Shown here in pieces: positions 1 through 7,889 of a DNA stretch of 64,000 bases. The position numbers and the translations under genes are program-made. The DNA comes from Bacteroidota bacterium (GTDB taxonomy: Bacteria > Bacteroidota > Bacteroidia > Flavobacteriales > Flavobacteriaceae): the NCBI GenBank assembly GCA_027620655.1, contig JAQCDS010000001.1:310001-374000 (forward strand), given 5' to 3'. The notes under the pieces were generated by a model that ran no database searches, had not been told where the DNA came from, and worked only from the letters and a program-made list of their open reading frames with translations. Within the stretch, counting starts at the first letter, position 1; each line of letters opens with the position of its first letter.

Positions 1-686
1 CATTTGTTGCTTCAGATAGTATTTTGATTCCTGTACAATGTGAATATTTAGCAATGGAAGGTCTAAATAAATTACTCCAAACGATAAAAGATATAAAAGC
101 AAATTTTAATAATAATCTAGAAATAGAAGGCCTTTTGATTACAATGTATGATCAAAGACTTAAACATAACAATGACATCATAAAACAACTTAAAAATTAT
201 TTTGAGGACATGGTTTTTAAAACCATAATCAAAAGAAATATAAGCCTGAGTGAAGCCCCCAGTTTTGGCACCAATATTTTTGAATATAAAATTGAAAGTG
301 AAGGGTCAAACAACTACCTCAATCTATCTCGTGAAATCATAACAAACCACAATACAATGGGAAAAACCGACATAATACTTGGAAAAACAATCCAACAAGT
401 TTTGGAAAACAATGAAACAATAGCGTTAGAAAAATCTAAGCACAAAAAACATTTACATCATTTTGAACCTTTTGATATCAAAAAGAAAAACTACAACAAG
501 CTTAAAGGTATGCACAAAAAGGAAATTATAAATAGCCTTGGACTTGTATACAACGACATTTACTCTGATATTTGGATGTACCGTGTACCAGGAAGAGCAA
601 CTGTATTTAGAAAAAATTATCTTTATTTATATTTTGTTGATAATCGTGTAAAAACTTTTGAACTAAGGCGATTTAAACGAAGTTAA
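1..686 (+). CDS. ParA-like ATPase with C-terminal BamE/SmpA-like domain (5' partial)
   Basis: The reading frame is open from base 3, so the start and Walker A motif lie before the window. The visible N-terminal part, to about base 353, is the C-terminal third of a ParA/Soj ATPase: it has the IPVQCEYLAMEGL, TMYDQR, MVFKTII-RN and LSEAPS-FG blocks and aligns along its length with the complete ParA encoded next at 783. ParA proteins normally end there. This one continues for about 110 residues: a basic, His-rich linker (bases 354-497), then a compact block at 498-668 with GM-x3-EII-x2-LG, a W-x-Y strand and an L-x-L-x-F-x4-V hairpin. That order matches the SmpA/OmlA/BamE fold, normally found in outer-membrane lipoproteins. 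The ParA assignment is secure; the BamE-like assignment is by eye. It is probably a cytoplasmic positioning ATPase with an added interaction domain. Confidence 0.8.
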   Translation, partial: FVASDSILIPVQCEYLAMEGLNKLLQTIKDIKANFNNNLEIEGLLITMYDQRLKHNNDIIKQLKNYFEDMVFKTIIKRNISLSEAPSFGTNIFEYKIESEGSNNYLNLSREIITNHNTMGKTDIILGKTIQQVLENNETIALEKSKHKKHLHHFEPFDIKKKNYNKLKGMHKKEIINSLGLVYNDIYSDIWMYRVPGRATVFRKNYLYLYFVDNRVKTFELRRFKRS

Positions 687-708
687 ATTTTTACTTTAAA
701 AATTGTTG

Positions 709-735
709 AAAACCTTATAATCATAGGTTTTTATT
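709..735 (+). terminator. weak intrinsic terminator after the ParA paralog
   Basis: A 7-bp stem (aaaacct at 709-715, aggtttt at 725-731) with a 9-nt loop is followed by a short T-rich run. It lies between the two ParA genes and upstream of the second gene's -7 box. The stem is AT-rich, so termination may be partial. Confidence 0.4.
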
Positions 736-750
736 CCACACAAATAATTG

Positions 751-758
751 TATTTTTG
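751..758 (+). promoter_or_regulatory. -7 promoter box of parA
   Basis: TATTTTTG matches the Bacteroidota -7 consensus TAnnTTTG and lies 24 nt before the parA start codon. I see no convincing -33 TTG at the usual 17-23 nt spacing. Confidence 0.5.
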
Positions 759-782
759 AACTTATAAAAAGGTCATGTCTCT

Positions 783-1565
783 ATGGGGAAAATCATAGCT
801 ATTGCAAATCAAAAAGGTGGTGTTGGAAAAACAACCACCACAGTAAATTTAGCAGCTTCCCTTGGTGTTCTGGAAAAAAAAGTCTTGCTTATTGATGCCG
901 ATCCACAAGCCAATGCAAGCTCTGGATTAGGCATAGACGTCGAAAGCGTTGAAAAAGGAACTTATCAATTGCTCGAACATAATTGTACCGCAAAAGAAGC
1001 TATACAAAAAACTACTGCGCCTTATGTTGATGTCATTCCTGCCCACATTGACTTGGTAGCCTCAGAAATTGAACTTGTCCATGTTGAAAAACGAGAATAC
1101 ATGCTTCAAACTGCTCTTGAACCTATCAGAAACAATTATGATTATATACTCATTGATTGCGCGCCTTCTCTTGGATTACTAACCCTAAATGCTCTCACTG
1201 CAGCAGATTCTATTATCATCCCTATTCAATGCGAATATTTTGCGCTTGAAGGTCTTGGAAAACTACTCAATACCATCAAAAGTGTACAAAGAATACACAA
1301 CGCAAATCTGGATATTGAGGGGCTACTCCTTACAATGTACGATTCTAGATTACGTCTTTCAAATCAAGTGGTAGAAGAAGTTCAAAATCACTTTCATGAC
1401 ATGGTTTTTAAAACCATTATTCAACGAAATGTACGACTCAGCGAAGCCCCAAGCTATGGCGAAAGTATAATTAATTACGATGTTAATAGTAAAGGTGCTT
1501 CAAATTACTTAAGTTTGGCTAAAGAAATTATAAGTAAAACAACAGCTAATGGCAAAGGCAATTAA
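783..1565 (+). CDS. parA: chromosome partitioning ATPase ParA (Soj)
   Basis: This is a complete ParA/Soj-family ATPase of 260 aa, the usual chromosomal length. The deviant Walker A motif KGGVGKTT is at residues 11-18, the A' motif LLIDADPQANASS at 35-47 and the Walker B region YILIDCAPSLG at 121-131. The conserved C-terminal LSEAPSYG block is also present. ParA forms ATP-dependent dimers on the nucleoid and, with ParB, moves the origin region apart. The parB gene overlaps its 3' end by 17 bp, so the two are cotranscribed and probably translationally coupled. The neighbouring gene upstream encodes a second ParA-type ATPase with an extra domain, so this locus carries a ParA duplication. Confidence 0.96.
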   Translation: MGKIIAIANQKGGVGKTTTTVNLAASLGVLEKKVLLIDADPQANASSGLGIDVESVEKGTYQLLEHNCTAKEAIQKTTAPYVDVIPAHIDLVASEIELVHVEKREYMLQTALEPIRNNYDYILIDCAPSLGLLTLNALTAADSIIIPIQCEYFALEGLGKLLNTIKSVQRIHNANLDIEGLLLTMYDSRLRLSNQVVEEVQNHFHDMVFKTIIQRNVRLSEAPSYGESIINYDVNSKGASNYLSLAKEIISKTTANGKGN

Positions 1566-2448
1566 GAAACAAGCTCTAGGACGTGGGTTATCTGCACTTT
1601 TGAATGAATCAAAAAATAACCTTTCAGGTGTTGATCAACAAACTGCAAAGCGTGCCATGGGTTCTATTATAGAAATTGATTTAACTTCTATTGAAGTTAA
1701 TCCTTTTCAGCCACGATCACAATTTAACGAAGAGCAACTTAAAGAACTAGCTGGGTCAATAAAAGAATTAGGTGTAATTCAACCCATAACGGTTCGCAAA
1801 ATTGGTCAGAATAAATTTCAACTTGTTTCTGGAGAACGCCGTTTTAGAGCTTCTAAAATGTTAGGCAATAAAACAATTCCAGCATTTTTGCGTCTTGCCA
1901 ACGACCAAGAAGCATTGGAAATGGCTTTGGTTGAAAATATTCAACGCCAAGATTTAGATCCTATTGAAATAGCCATGAGCTATCAGCGATTAATGGATGA
2001 AGTAAAATTAACTCAAGATCAAATGAGTCAACGCGTAGGAAAAAAACGTTCGACCATTGCTAATTACCTTCGTTTATTAAAATTAGACCCCATTATCCAA
2101 ACTGGAATGCGTGATGGATTTATTAGTATGGGACATGGGCGTGCGATTATTAATGTTACAAATTCAACCGATCAGCTTTCTATTTATGAGCAAATTTTAT
2201 CAAAAAAATTATCGGTGAGAGCCACTGAAGAATTAGTAAAAAGTCTTAACAATCCAAAAACAGTTCCTACAAAAACAACAACTGAAACTCCAAAATTTGT
2301 CAAGGATGGCGTAGAGATTATTTCTGATTTCTTCGGTAAAAAAATCGGTATAAAAATGGGAAAAAAAGACAATGGTTCCATTAGTATCCCATTTCATTCC
2401 AAAGAAGACTATAAGCATATTTTAAAACTTTTGAAGGGTGATCAATAA
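1549..2448 (+). CDS. parB: chromosome partitioning protein ParB (Spo0J)
   Basis: ParB is the CTP-dependent clamp that loads at parS and spreads on nearby DNA. The 299-aa product begins with the typical ALGRGLSALL tail that stimulates the ParA ATPase (residues 9-18). The ParB/Sulfiredoxin-fold domain follows, with GERRFRAS at 95-102 and ENIQRQDL at 129-136, and a helix-turn-helix lies near 155-175. The C-terminal dimerisation domain follows residue 240. The start overlaps parA by 17 bp. I found no canonical parS palindrome in the window. A DUF5683 membrane-protein gene follows with an 11-bp overlap. Confidence 0.95.
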   Translation: MAKAIKKQALGRGLSALLNESKNNLSGVDQQTAKRAMGSIIEIDLTSIEVNPFQPRSQFNEEQLKELAGSIKELGVIQPITVRKIGQNKFQLVSGERRFRASKMLGNKTIPAFLRLANDQEALEMALVENIQRQDLDPIEIAMSYQRLMDEVKLTQDQMSQRVGKKRSTIANYLRLLKLDPIIQTGMRDGFISMGHGRAIINVTNSTDQLSIYEQILSKKLSVRATEELVKSLNNPKTVPTKTTTETPKFVKDGVEIISDFFGKKIGIKMGKKDNGSISIPFHSKEDYKHILKLLKGDQ

Positions 2449-3022
2449 AAGTTTGATGACATTATTTTGCTTGCTTTTGTGTATGACAATTCAAGCACAA
2501 GACGACAAGGAAGAACTTGAAGAAGGCGTTGTTATTAGCACAGAAAACACTTCAAGACAACTGGATCCTTTACGTCCAGCAAAAGCAGCATTTTATTCTG
2601 CAATCTTACCAGGACTAGGTCAAGCCTACAACAAAAAATATTGGAAAATTCCAATTGTTTATGCAGCCATTGGAACTGGTCTTTATTTTTACATTGATAA
2701 TAATAATGTTTACAAACGCTATCGCAATGCCTACAAAAGACGCTTGGCTGGATTTACAGACGATGAATTTTATGGTACTGGAGATATTCCTTTTCTATCT
2801 GATGATGCGCTTATTAGAGCACAGCGAAGTCTTAAAAGAAATAAAGAATTGTCGTTGCTAGTTACTGTAGGCCTTTATGTTTTAAATATTATTGAAGCCA
2901 ATGTAAATGCACACTTAATGCAATACAACTTAGACGAAAACTTAGCCCTAAAGCCTTACATAGATTTTAATAATCCAAATTATACAGCCCAAATGGGGCT
3001 AACCTTAAATATTAAATTTTAA
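2438..3022 (+). CDS. DUF5683 domain membrane protein
   Basis: The 194-aa product has a signal-like N-terminus ending in a QAQDD segment, then the DUF5683 core: an AILPGLGQAYN block near residue 55, a hydrophobic helix (IPIVYAAIGTGLYFYI) and a charged YKRYRNAYKRRL segment, with another hydrophobic helix near 145. It is probably an inner-membrane or periplasm-facing protein of unknown function, widespread in Bacteroidota. The GTG start at 2438 overlaps parB by 11 bp and supplies a lysine before the hydrophobic stretch; an in-frame ATG at 2456 is the alternative. It sits between parB and dapB in one operon. Confidence 0.8.
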   Translation: MINKSLMTLFCLLLCMTIQAQDDKEELEEGVVISTENTSRQLDPLRPAKAAFYSAILPGLGQAYNKKYWKIPIVYAAIGTGLYFYIDNNNVYKRYRNAYKRRLAGFTDDEFYGTGDIPFLSDDALIRAQRSLKRNKELSLLVTVGLYVLNIIEANVNAHLMQYNLDENLALKPYIDFNNPNYTAQMGLTLNIKF

Positions 3023-3025
3023 GAT

Positions 3026-3730
3026 ATGAAAATTGCTTTGCTAGGTTATGGAAAGATGGGAAAAGTCATCGAGAAAATTGCAATTGACAGAGGGCACGAA
3101 GTGGTTTTAAGAATTGATAAAGGCGATACAGATTTTAACCTTAGTATTGCCGATGTGGCTATAGATTTTAGCGTTCCTACGGCTGCCGTTGGAAATATTA
3201 GTATGGCCCTAAATCAAAATGTTCCTGTGATTTCTGGAACAACAGGTTGGCTTGATAATTTTGACAAAATTAAAACACTTTGTAAAAAAACAAATGGTGC
3301 TTTTATCTATGCTTCAAACTTTAGTTTGGGAGTAAATTTGTTTTTTGAACTCAATAGGGTTTTAGCAAAACTCATCACTCCTTTTGAAGACTATTCCGTT
3401 CAAATTGAAGAAACACATCACACCCAAAAACAAGACGCGCCATCGGGAACTGCCATAACACTAGCCGAAGGAATCGCAGAAGAATCTAGTTATGACGGTT
3501 GGACATTAAGTCCAGAAAAATCACCCAATAAAATTGAAATCGAAGCCAAACGTATAGAGAACATACCAGGTACACACAAAATCAATTACAATTCAGAAAT
3601 TGACTCCATAGAAATCACACATACAGCACATAACAGACATGGTTTTGGACTAGGAGCTGTTGTGGCTGCAGAATGGATCATTGGCAAAAAAGGTATTTTT
3701 ACGATGAAAGATGTCTTAAATATTAAATAA
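3026..3730 (+). CDS. dapB: 4-hydroxy-tetrahydrodipicolinate reductase
   Basis: DapB reduces 4-hydroxy-tetrahydrodipicolinate with NAD(P)H in the lysine/diaminopimelate pathway, which also feeds peptidoglycan synthesis. The nucleotide-binding motif GYGKMGK is at residues 7-13, SGTTGW at 70-75 and the catalytic signature EETHHTQKQDAPSGTA at 128-143, with the conserved His pair and Lys. At 234 aa it is shorter than the 270-aa enterobacterial enzyme, which I recall as usual for Bacteroidota. It starts 3 bp after the DUF5683 gene, inside the parAB operon. Confidence 0.96.
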   Translation: MKIALLGYGKMGKVIEKIAIDRGHEVVLRIDKGDTDFNLSIADVAIDFSVPTAAVGNISMALNQNVPVISGTTGWLDNFDKIKTLCKKTNGAFIYASNFSLGVNLFFELNRVLAKLITPFEDYSVQIEETHHTQKQDAPSGTAITLAEGIAEESSYDGWTLSPEKSPNKIEIEAKRIENIPGTHKINYNSEIDSIEITHTAHNRHGFGLGAVVAAEWIIGKKGIFTMKDVLNIK

Positions 3731-3780
3731 ATCTGTAACAAATTTAAAGTCCCCACAACAAACATTAAAAGCAAAATAGT

Positions 3781-5382
3781 ATGACATTTATACAGTGGTT
3801 TAATTTTATTTTGGTTATTCAGATCATCCACGGGCTTGGAACGTGGAAATTGTATCAAAAAGCTGGGCGTAAAGCGTGGGAAGCTTTTATACCTGTTTAT
3901 AATGCGCTTGTTCTTTTTAAAATTATGAATAGACCATGGTATTGGATTTTCTTTATCTTTTTACCAGTCATCAATTGTGTGATGTTTCCTGTAATTTGGG
4001 TTGAAACTGCAAGAAGTTTTGGAAAAAACTCCACCACAGACACCATATTTGCCGTTGTTTCACTTGGCTTTTACAATTACTATTTAAATTATTTTCTCGA
4101 CTTAGAACATGTTAAAAACCGTGATGGAGAACCAAAATCAAATGCTGGACAACTTTTGAACTCTATACTTTTTGCAATTGTAGTCGCAAGTGCTGTACAT
4201 ATTTACTTTTTGCAGCCTTTTATCATTCCTTCATCATCATTAGAGAAATCATTACTTGTTGGAGATGCATTGATTGTTAGTAAAATGCATTATGGAGCAC
4301 GAGTGCCTATGACTACAGTAAGTTTACCAATGCTACACGATTCTATTCCATTTAGTGGTATGAAATCATATTTGTTTAATGATAAAATTGAAGAAAAAAA
4401 CACATCTTGGAAAAACAAATTGCAACTCCCCTACCTACGAATTTCAGGATGGGAAAAAATAAAGCTTAATGAAATTGTAGTGTTCAATCAACCTGCTGAT
4501 ACGCTGTTAGACATGAACGATTTTACACCAAATCGAAATTATTATAAACCAATTGACAAAAAAACAAACTTGGTTAAACGTTGTGTTGGAATTGCTGGTG
4601 ATACGCTAGAAATCATTGATGGTTATGTTTACATCAACGGAAAGAAAAACAAACTTCCCGGTAGAGCTCGATTACAGTTTTCTTATATGGGGAACATAAA
4701 GCCTGGAAAAGGTTTTAGTAGAAACATCAATACTCGTTTAAAAACATATTACGATATTACGGACGGTATAAGAAGTAACGCTTCATACTTTGAAATTCCA
4801 GCAGCTACCGAAGAAGCCATAGAATTATTTAAAAAGCATCCAAGCGTTGCCAGTATAGAAAGAAAAATTGTTCCAAAAGGTCAGGCCGATAGAAGTCTTT
4901 TCCCTCAAGACCCTGCATACAATTGGAATATAGACCAATTTGGTCCAATTTATATTCCAAAAAAAGGGGTTACAATTTCTATTGACACAAGCAATTTACC
5001 ATTGTATAAACGTCTAATTTCCGAGTACGAAGGCCATACAATTTATGCTAAAGGCAATCAGATTTATATTGATGGTAAAGTGGCAACAACCTACACCTTT
5101 AAACAAGATTATTATTGGATGATGGGTGATAACCGCAATAGTTCAATTGATGCACGCCGATGGGGGTTTGTACCAGAAAATCACGTGGTTGGAAAGCCTG
5201 TTTTTATTTGGATGAGTTGGAATACAAATGGAAAAGGATTAAACAAAATTCGTTGGGATCGTGTATTTACTACGGTTCATGCCGATGGTCCAAGACGCTC
5301 ATATTTAATTCATTTCGTAGTTTTACTGCTTCTAAATTACGGCTACAGAAAATGGAGGAAACGTAAAAAAGAAGCGGCTTAA
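3781..5382 (+). CDS. lepB: signal peptidase I, long Bacteroidota form
   Basis: Signal peptidase I removes signal peptides from exported preproteins at the inner membrane. The 533-aa product is about twice the minimal length. Residues 1-105 form an extra N-terminal membrane domain with several hydrophobic helices, before the anchor helix at about 127-147. The serine box PSSSLEKSL follows, with predicted nucleophile Ser153, and the general-base Lys266 lies in NLVKRCVGIAGD. Box E reads MMGDNRNSSIDARRWG near residue 445. The catalytic domain carries a large insertion between boxes, and a further hydrophobic helix precedes the basic C-terminus. It follows dapB after 50 bp with no terminator visible. 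Confidence 0.95.
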   Translation: MTFIQWFNFILVIQIIHGLGTWKLYQKAGRKAWEAFIPVYNALVLFKIMNRPWYWIFFIFLPVINCVMFPVIWVETARSFGKNSTTDTIFAVVSLGFYNYYLNYFLDLEHVKNRDGEPKSNAGQLLNSILFAIVVASAVHIYFLQPFIIPSSSLEKSLLVGDALIVSKMHYGARVPMTTVSLPMLHDSIPFSGMKSYLFNDKIEEKNTSWKNKLQLPYLRISGWEKIKLNEIVVFNQPADTLLDMNDFTPNRNYYKPIDKKTNLVKRCVGIAGDTLEIIDGYVYINGKKNKLPGRARLQFSYMGNIKPGKGFSRNINTRLKTYYDITDGIRSNASYFEIPAATEEAIELFKKHPSVASIERKIVPKGQADRSLFPQDPAYNWNIDQFGPIYIPKKGVTISIDTSNLPLYKRLISEYEGHTIYAKGNQIYIDGKVATTYTFKQDYYWMMGDNRNSSIDARRWGFVPENHVVGKPVFIWMSWNTNGKGLNKIRWDRVFTTVHADGPRRSYLIHFVVLLLLNYGYRKWRKRKKEAA

Positions 5383-5391
5383 ATATAGACT

Positions 5392-6006
5392 ATGAGTCTA
5401 ATCTATCCGTCTTATTTTCCAAATATTGCTAGTTGTATTACCATTATACAATCCAAAACAATATGTTTTGAAATTGAAGACAACTACCAAAAACAAACCT
5501 TTAGAAATCGATGTTATATTTATGGCGCTAATGGAAAACTAGGTCTTCATATTCCTGTACATTACACTCAAAAAAAGCGTCAAAAAACAAAAGATATTCG
5601 AATAGATAATAGCTCGAATTGGAAATCAATCCATTGGAAATCAATTGAAAGTGCCTATAGAACTTCACCATTTTTTGAGTTTTATGAAAATGATTTTCAA
5701 TCGCTTTTTAAAAATAAAAGTGAATGGCTAATGGATTATAATTTTGAGTGTTTAGATCTAATTCAACAGTGTTTGGACGTTGATTTTAGTTACAAAACCT
5801 CTACTACTTTTGAAAAAGAAGTTAAGGATGATTTTAGACCATTAATTGATGTAAAAAATCATGAAAACATTCAAACCAATCCTTACATACAAGTTTTTGA
5901 AAACAAACATGGATATATAAATAACTTGAGTATATTGGATGTTTTATTTAATCTTGGTCCAGAGGCACTTTCTTACCTTATAAATCATCCGCCAATAAAC
6001 GTATAA
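5392..6006 (+). CDS. WbqC-like family protein
   Basis: This 204-aa protein belongs to the WbqC-like family. It has the N-terminal YPSYFPNI block, a TFRNRCYI strand, a GLHIPV strand and the W-x3-HW-x-SI-x2-AY-x-TSPFF segment near residues 65-87. Some relatives sit in polysaccharide clusters, but no reaction is firmly assigned to the stand-alone Bacteroidota form. It starts 9 bp after lepB, so it is likely the last gene of the parAB operon. The converging gene begins 12 bp further on, and I see no clear terminator between them. Confidence 0.82.
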   Translation: MSLIYPSYFPNIASCITIIQSKTICFEIEDNYQKQTFRNRCYIYGANGKLGLHIPVHYTQKKRQKTKDIRIDNSSNWKSIHWKSIESAYRTSPFFEFYENDFQSLFKNKSEWLMDYNFECLDLIQQCLDVDFSYKTSTTFEKEVKDDFRPLIDVKNHENIQTNPYIQVFENKHGYINNLSILDVLFNLGPEALSYLINHPPINV

Positions 6007-6018
6007 AACTCTATTCTT

Positions 6019-7032
6019 TTAACGAAGTTCAAGCGTTGTAGAAATTGGAAAATGATCGGAATATCGAACGTTATGCGTTTGAAAATCTACTATTTTTAAG
6101 GTCTTATCTACAAGAATAAAATCGATACGAAGAGGGAAAAAATCAAAAGAATATGTACGCCCAAAACCTTTACCTGCGATATCAAAAGCATCATCAAAAT
6201 TGGATCTTAAAAGACGATAAACATATGAATGCGTTGTGTTGTTAAAATCTCCGTTCAAAATGGTTTTATAAGGAGATTTGCTCATGTGTTTTAGGACTAA
6301 TTCTGCTTGATATTGTTGTGCTTCAAAGGTTTTGCTAATGCGCTTAAAAAGGCGATCTGAGGTTTCAGAGTCTAACTGCTTCACGTTGGGGTTGATGCCA
6401 GAAGATTGCAAATGAATGTTATAAACCCTAAGGGTGTCATTCTTCACTAATATATCGGCAAAAATAGCGCTATTGGCTGAGTTTGGAAATTTTATAATTC
6501 CAGTATTCAAAAATGGAAATTTTGAAAAAATTGCCAATTCAGATTTTGTTTTTGAATTTGAATTAAATACATATGGATAAGCTGTTTTTTTTGCAATTGC
6601 ACTGTTGTATTCTTGAACGGATAAAATATCTATAGTGGCTTGTTCTATAAAGTCATGAATTTTTTCTGGAATTGCATCATCATCAATCCAATCGTAAAGA
6701 TTCAACAATCGTACATTATAACTCATCAAAGAGAGTGTATCGCTAGAAGGTTGTTCGTTTTCTCCAGAAAAATTATACAAAGCGGTTAAATGCCCAAAAC
6801 CAAGAACTAAAACAAGTCCAGAAAGCAAGAACTGCTTTTTTAGCTTTAATACCCAATACAAACAAAATATCAGGTTTATGATAATTAAAAAAGGAACGGC
6901 AAGACTTAAAACAGCTAAAAAGGAAAATGTTTTTGGCGGAACAAAAGGCAACGCATAAGACAACAAAAGAAGTGTTGCAACTAAAGCGTTGATCAGAAAA
7001 ATAAGCTTATCAAAAAAATGCAGTAGTTTCAA
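6019..7032 (-). CDS. membrane-anchored endonuclease/exonuclease/phosphatase family protein
   Basis: About 85 N-terminal residues hold three hydrophobic helices, followed by an endonuclease/exonuclease/phosphatase (DNase I-like) domain. Recognisable elements are MSYNVR at 103-108, a metal-binding Glu in SVQEYN near 140, NGDFN near 262 and SDHFPIS at 327-333 close to the C-terminus. The catalytic domain probably faces the periplasm. The substrate could be DNA, a phospholipid headgroup or another phosphodiester and cannot be told from sequence. It lies 2 bp downstream of two rhomboid protease genes in the same operon. Confidence 0.85.
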   Translation of the reverse strand: MKLLHFFDKLIFLINALVATLLLLSYALPFVPPKTFSFLAVLSLAVPFLIIINLIFCLYWVLKLKKQFLLSGLVLVLGFGHLTALYNFSGENEQPSSDTLSLMSYNVRLLNLYDWIDDDAIPEKIHDFIEQATIDILSVQEYNSAIAKKTAYPYVFNSNSKTKSELAIFSKFPFLNTGIIKFPNSANSAIFADILVKNDTLRVYNIHLQSSGINPNVKQLDSETSDRLFKRISKTFEAQQYQAELVLKHMSKSPYKTILNGDFNNTTHSYVYRLLRSNFDDAFDIAGKGFGRTYSFDFFPLRIDFILVDKTLKIVDFQTHNVRYSDHFPISTTLELR

Positions 7033-7034
7033 AA

Positions 7035-7889
7035 CTATTTATTTTTTCCAGCACGAAACAAAAAATCTTTTTCAGCTTGTGTTAAACTTTCATAACCACT
7101 TTTACTGATTTTATCTAAAATCAAATCAATTTGTTTTTGATGTGTAAAACTGTCAAACTCTTTTCTCTTTTGGCCTGCCATTGTTGAAGTTTTTTTCTTC
7201 TTGTAGACTGTCTTTAGACCTCTATTAGATTTAAAATAATTGAGAATACCATCTAAAAAGCCTCCAAAATCTTTTCCATTATGAAATTGTTTTGCATAAA
7301 AATATCCTGACAAATAGCCCCCAATATGAGCTACTGTTCCCCCAGAATTAACCGACAAAAGTCCTGGTAAGTCCAAAACAACCATTACGATCCCCAAATA
7401 TTTTAATGGAAAACGAAGTGTAAAAAAGCCAATGGATTTGTTTGGTAAATACACACACAAAAATATAATACACGCCCGAACACCAGCTGAAGCACCAACC
7501 AAAGGACCATTGATTTGTAATGCATTTGGCAACAAAAAAGCAACAATAATAAAAGCCAGTCCTCCATAAATTACACCAAGTAGATAAATTTTTAGGGAAA
7601 GACGAGCCGAAAATAAATTAGAAAATGTTTGTGCTATAAAATATAAAACAAGCATATTAAAAAACAGATGACTTATGCTTTTATGTAAAAAACCATAACT
7701 TACAATGCTCCATGGACGACCAAAAAAATCTGATAATACATAAGGTAAAGAAAACCACTCCAAGAGGTTAAATCCAATCAGATTTAAAAAAATACCTGCT
7801 ACAAAAACCATTATATTCGCTACAATTATTTTTTCCAAAATATGGAGTCGTGATAATTTCTCTTTGATATCTTGTGTAAGTGTAGTCAT
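7035..7889 (-). CDS. rhomboid family intramembrane serine protease (second copy)
   Basis: This 284-aa protein has six hydrophobic segments in the rhomboid pattern. The HKSISHLFFNM segment (69-79) corresponds to the conserved oxyanion His-Asn region, the nucleophile is predicted as Ser134 in GASAG, and the base is His188 in VAHIGG. The serine motif is GASAGV rather than the more usual GASGA. A basic C-terminal tail of about 75 residues extends into the cytoplasm and is absent from the neighbouring rhomboid. The gene abuts the upstream rhomboid (7890-8711) with no gap, so the two are probably expressed together. Confidence 0.9.
   Translation of the reverse strand: MTTLTQDIKEKLSRLHILEKIIVANIMVFVAGIFLNLIGFNLLEWFSLPYVLSDFFGRPWSIVSYGFLHKSISHLFFNMLVLYFIAQTFSNLFSARLSLKIYLLGVIYGGLAFIIVAFLLPNALQINGPLVGASAGVRACIIFLCVYLPNKSIGFFTLRFPLKYLGIVMVVLDLPGLLSVNSGGTVAHIGGYLSGYFYAKQFHNGKDFGGFLDGILNYFKSNRGLKTVYKKKKTSTMAGQKRKEFDSFTHQKQIDLILDKISKSGYESLTQAEKDFLFRAGKNK

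Noticed and set aside
1-686. The first ParA-like frame as a pseudogene
   Set aside because: It is cut only by the window edge. Its frame is intact and the C-terminal extension shows ordered strand and motif structure.
1-6006. parS site for ParB
   Set aside because: I found no copy of the canonical palindrome. A TCACGTGGT at about 5183 lacks the required symmetry.
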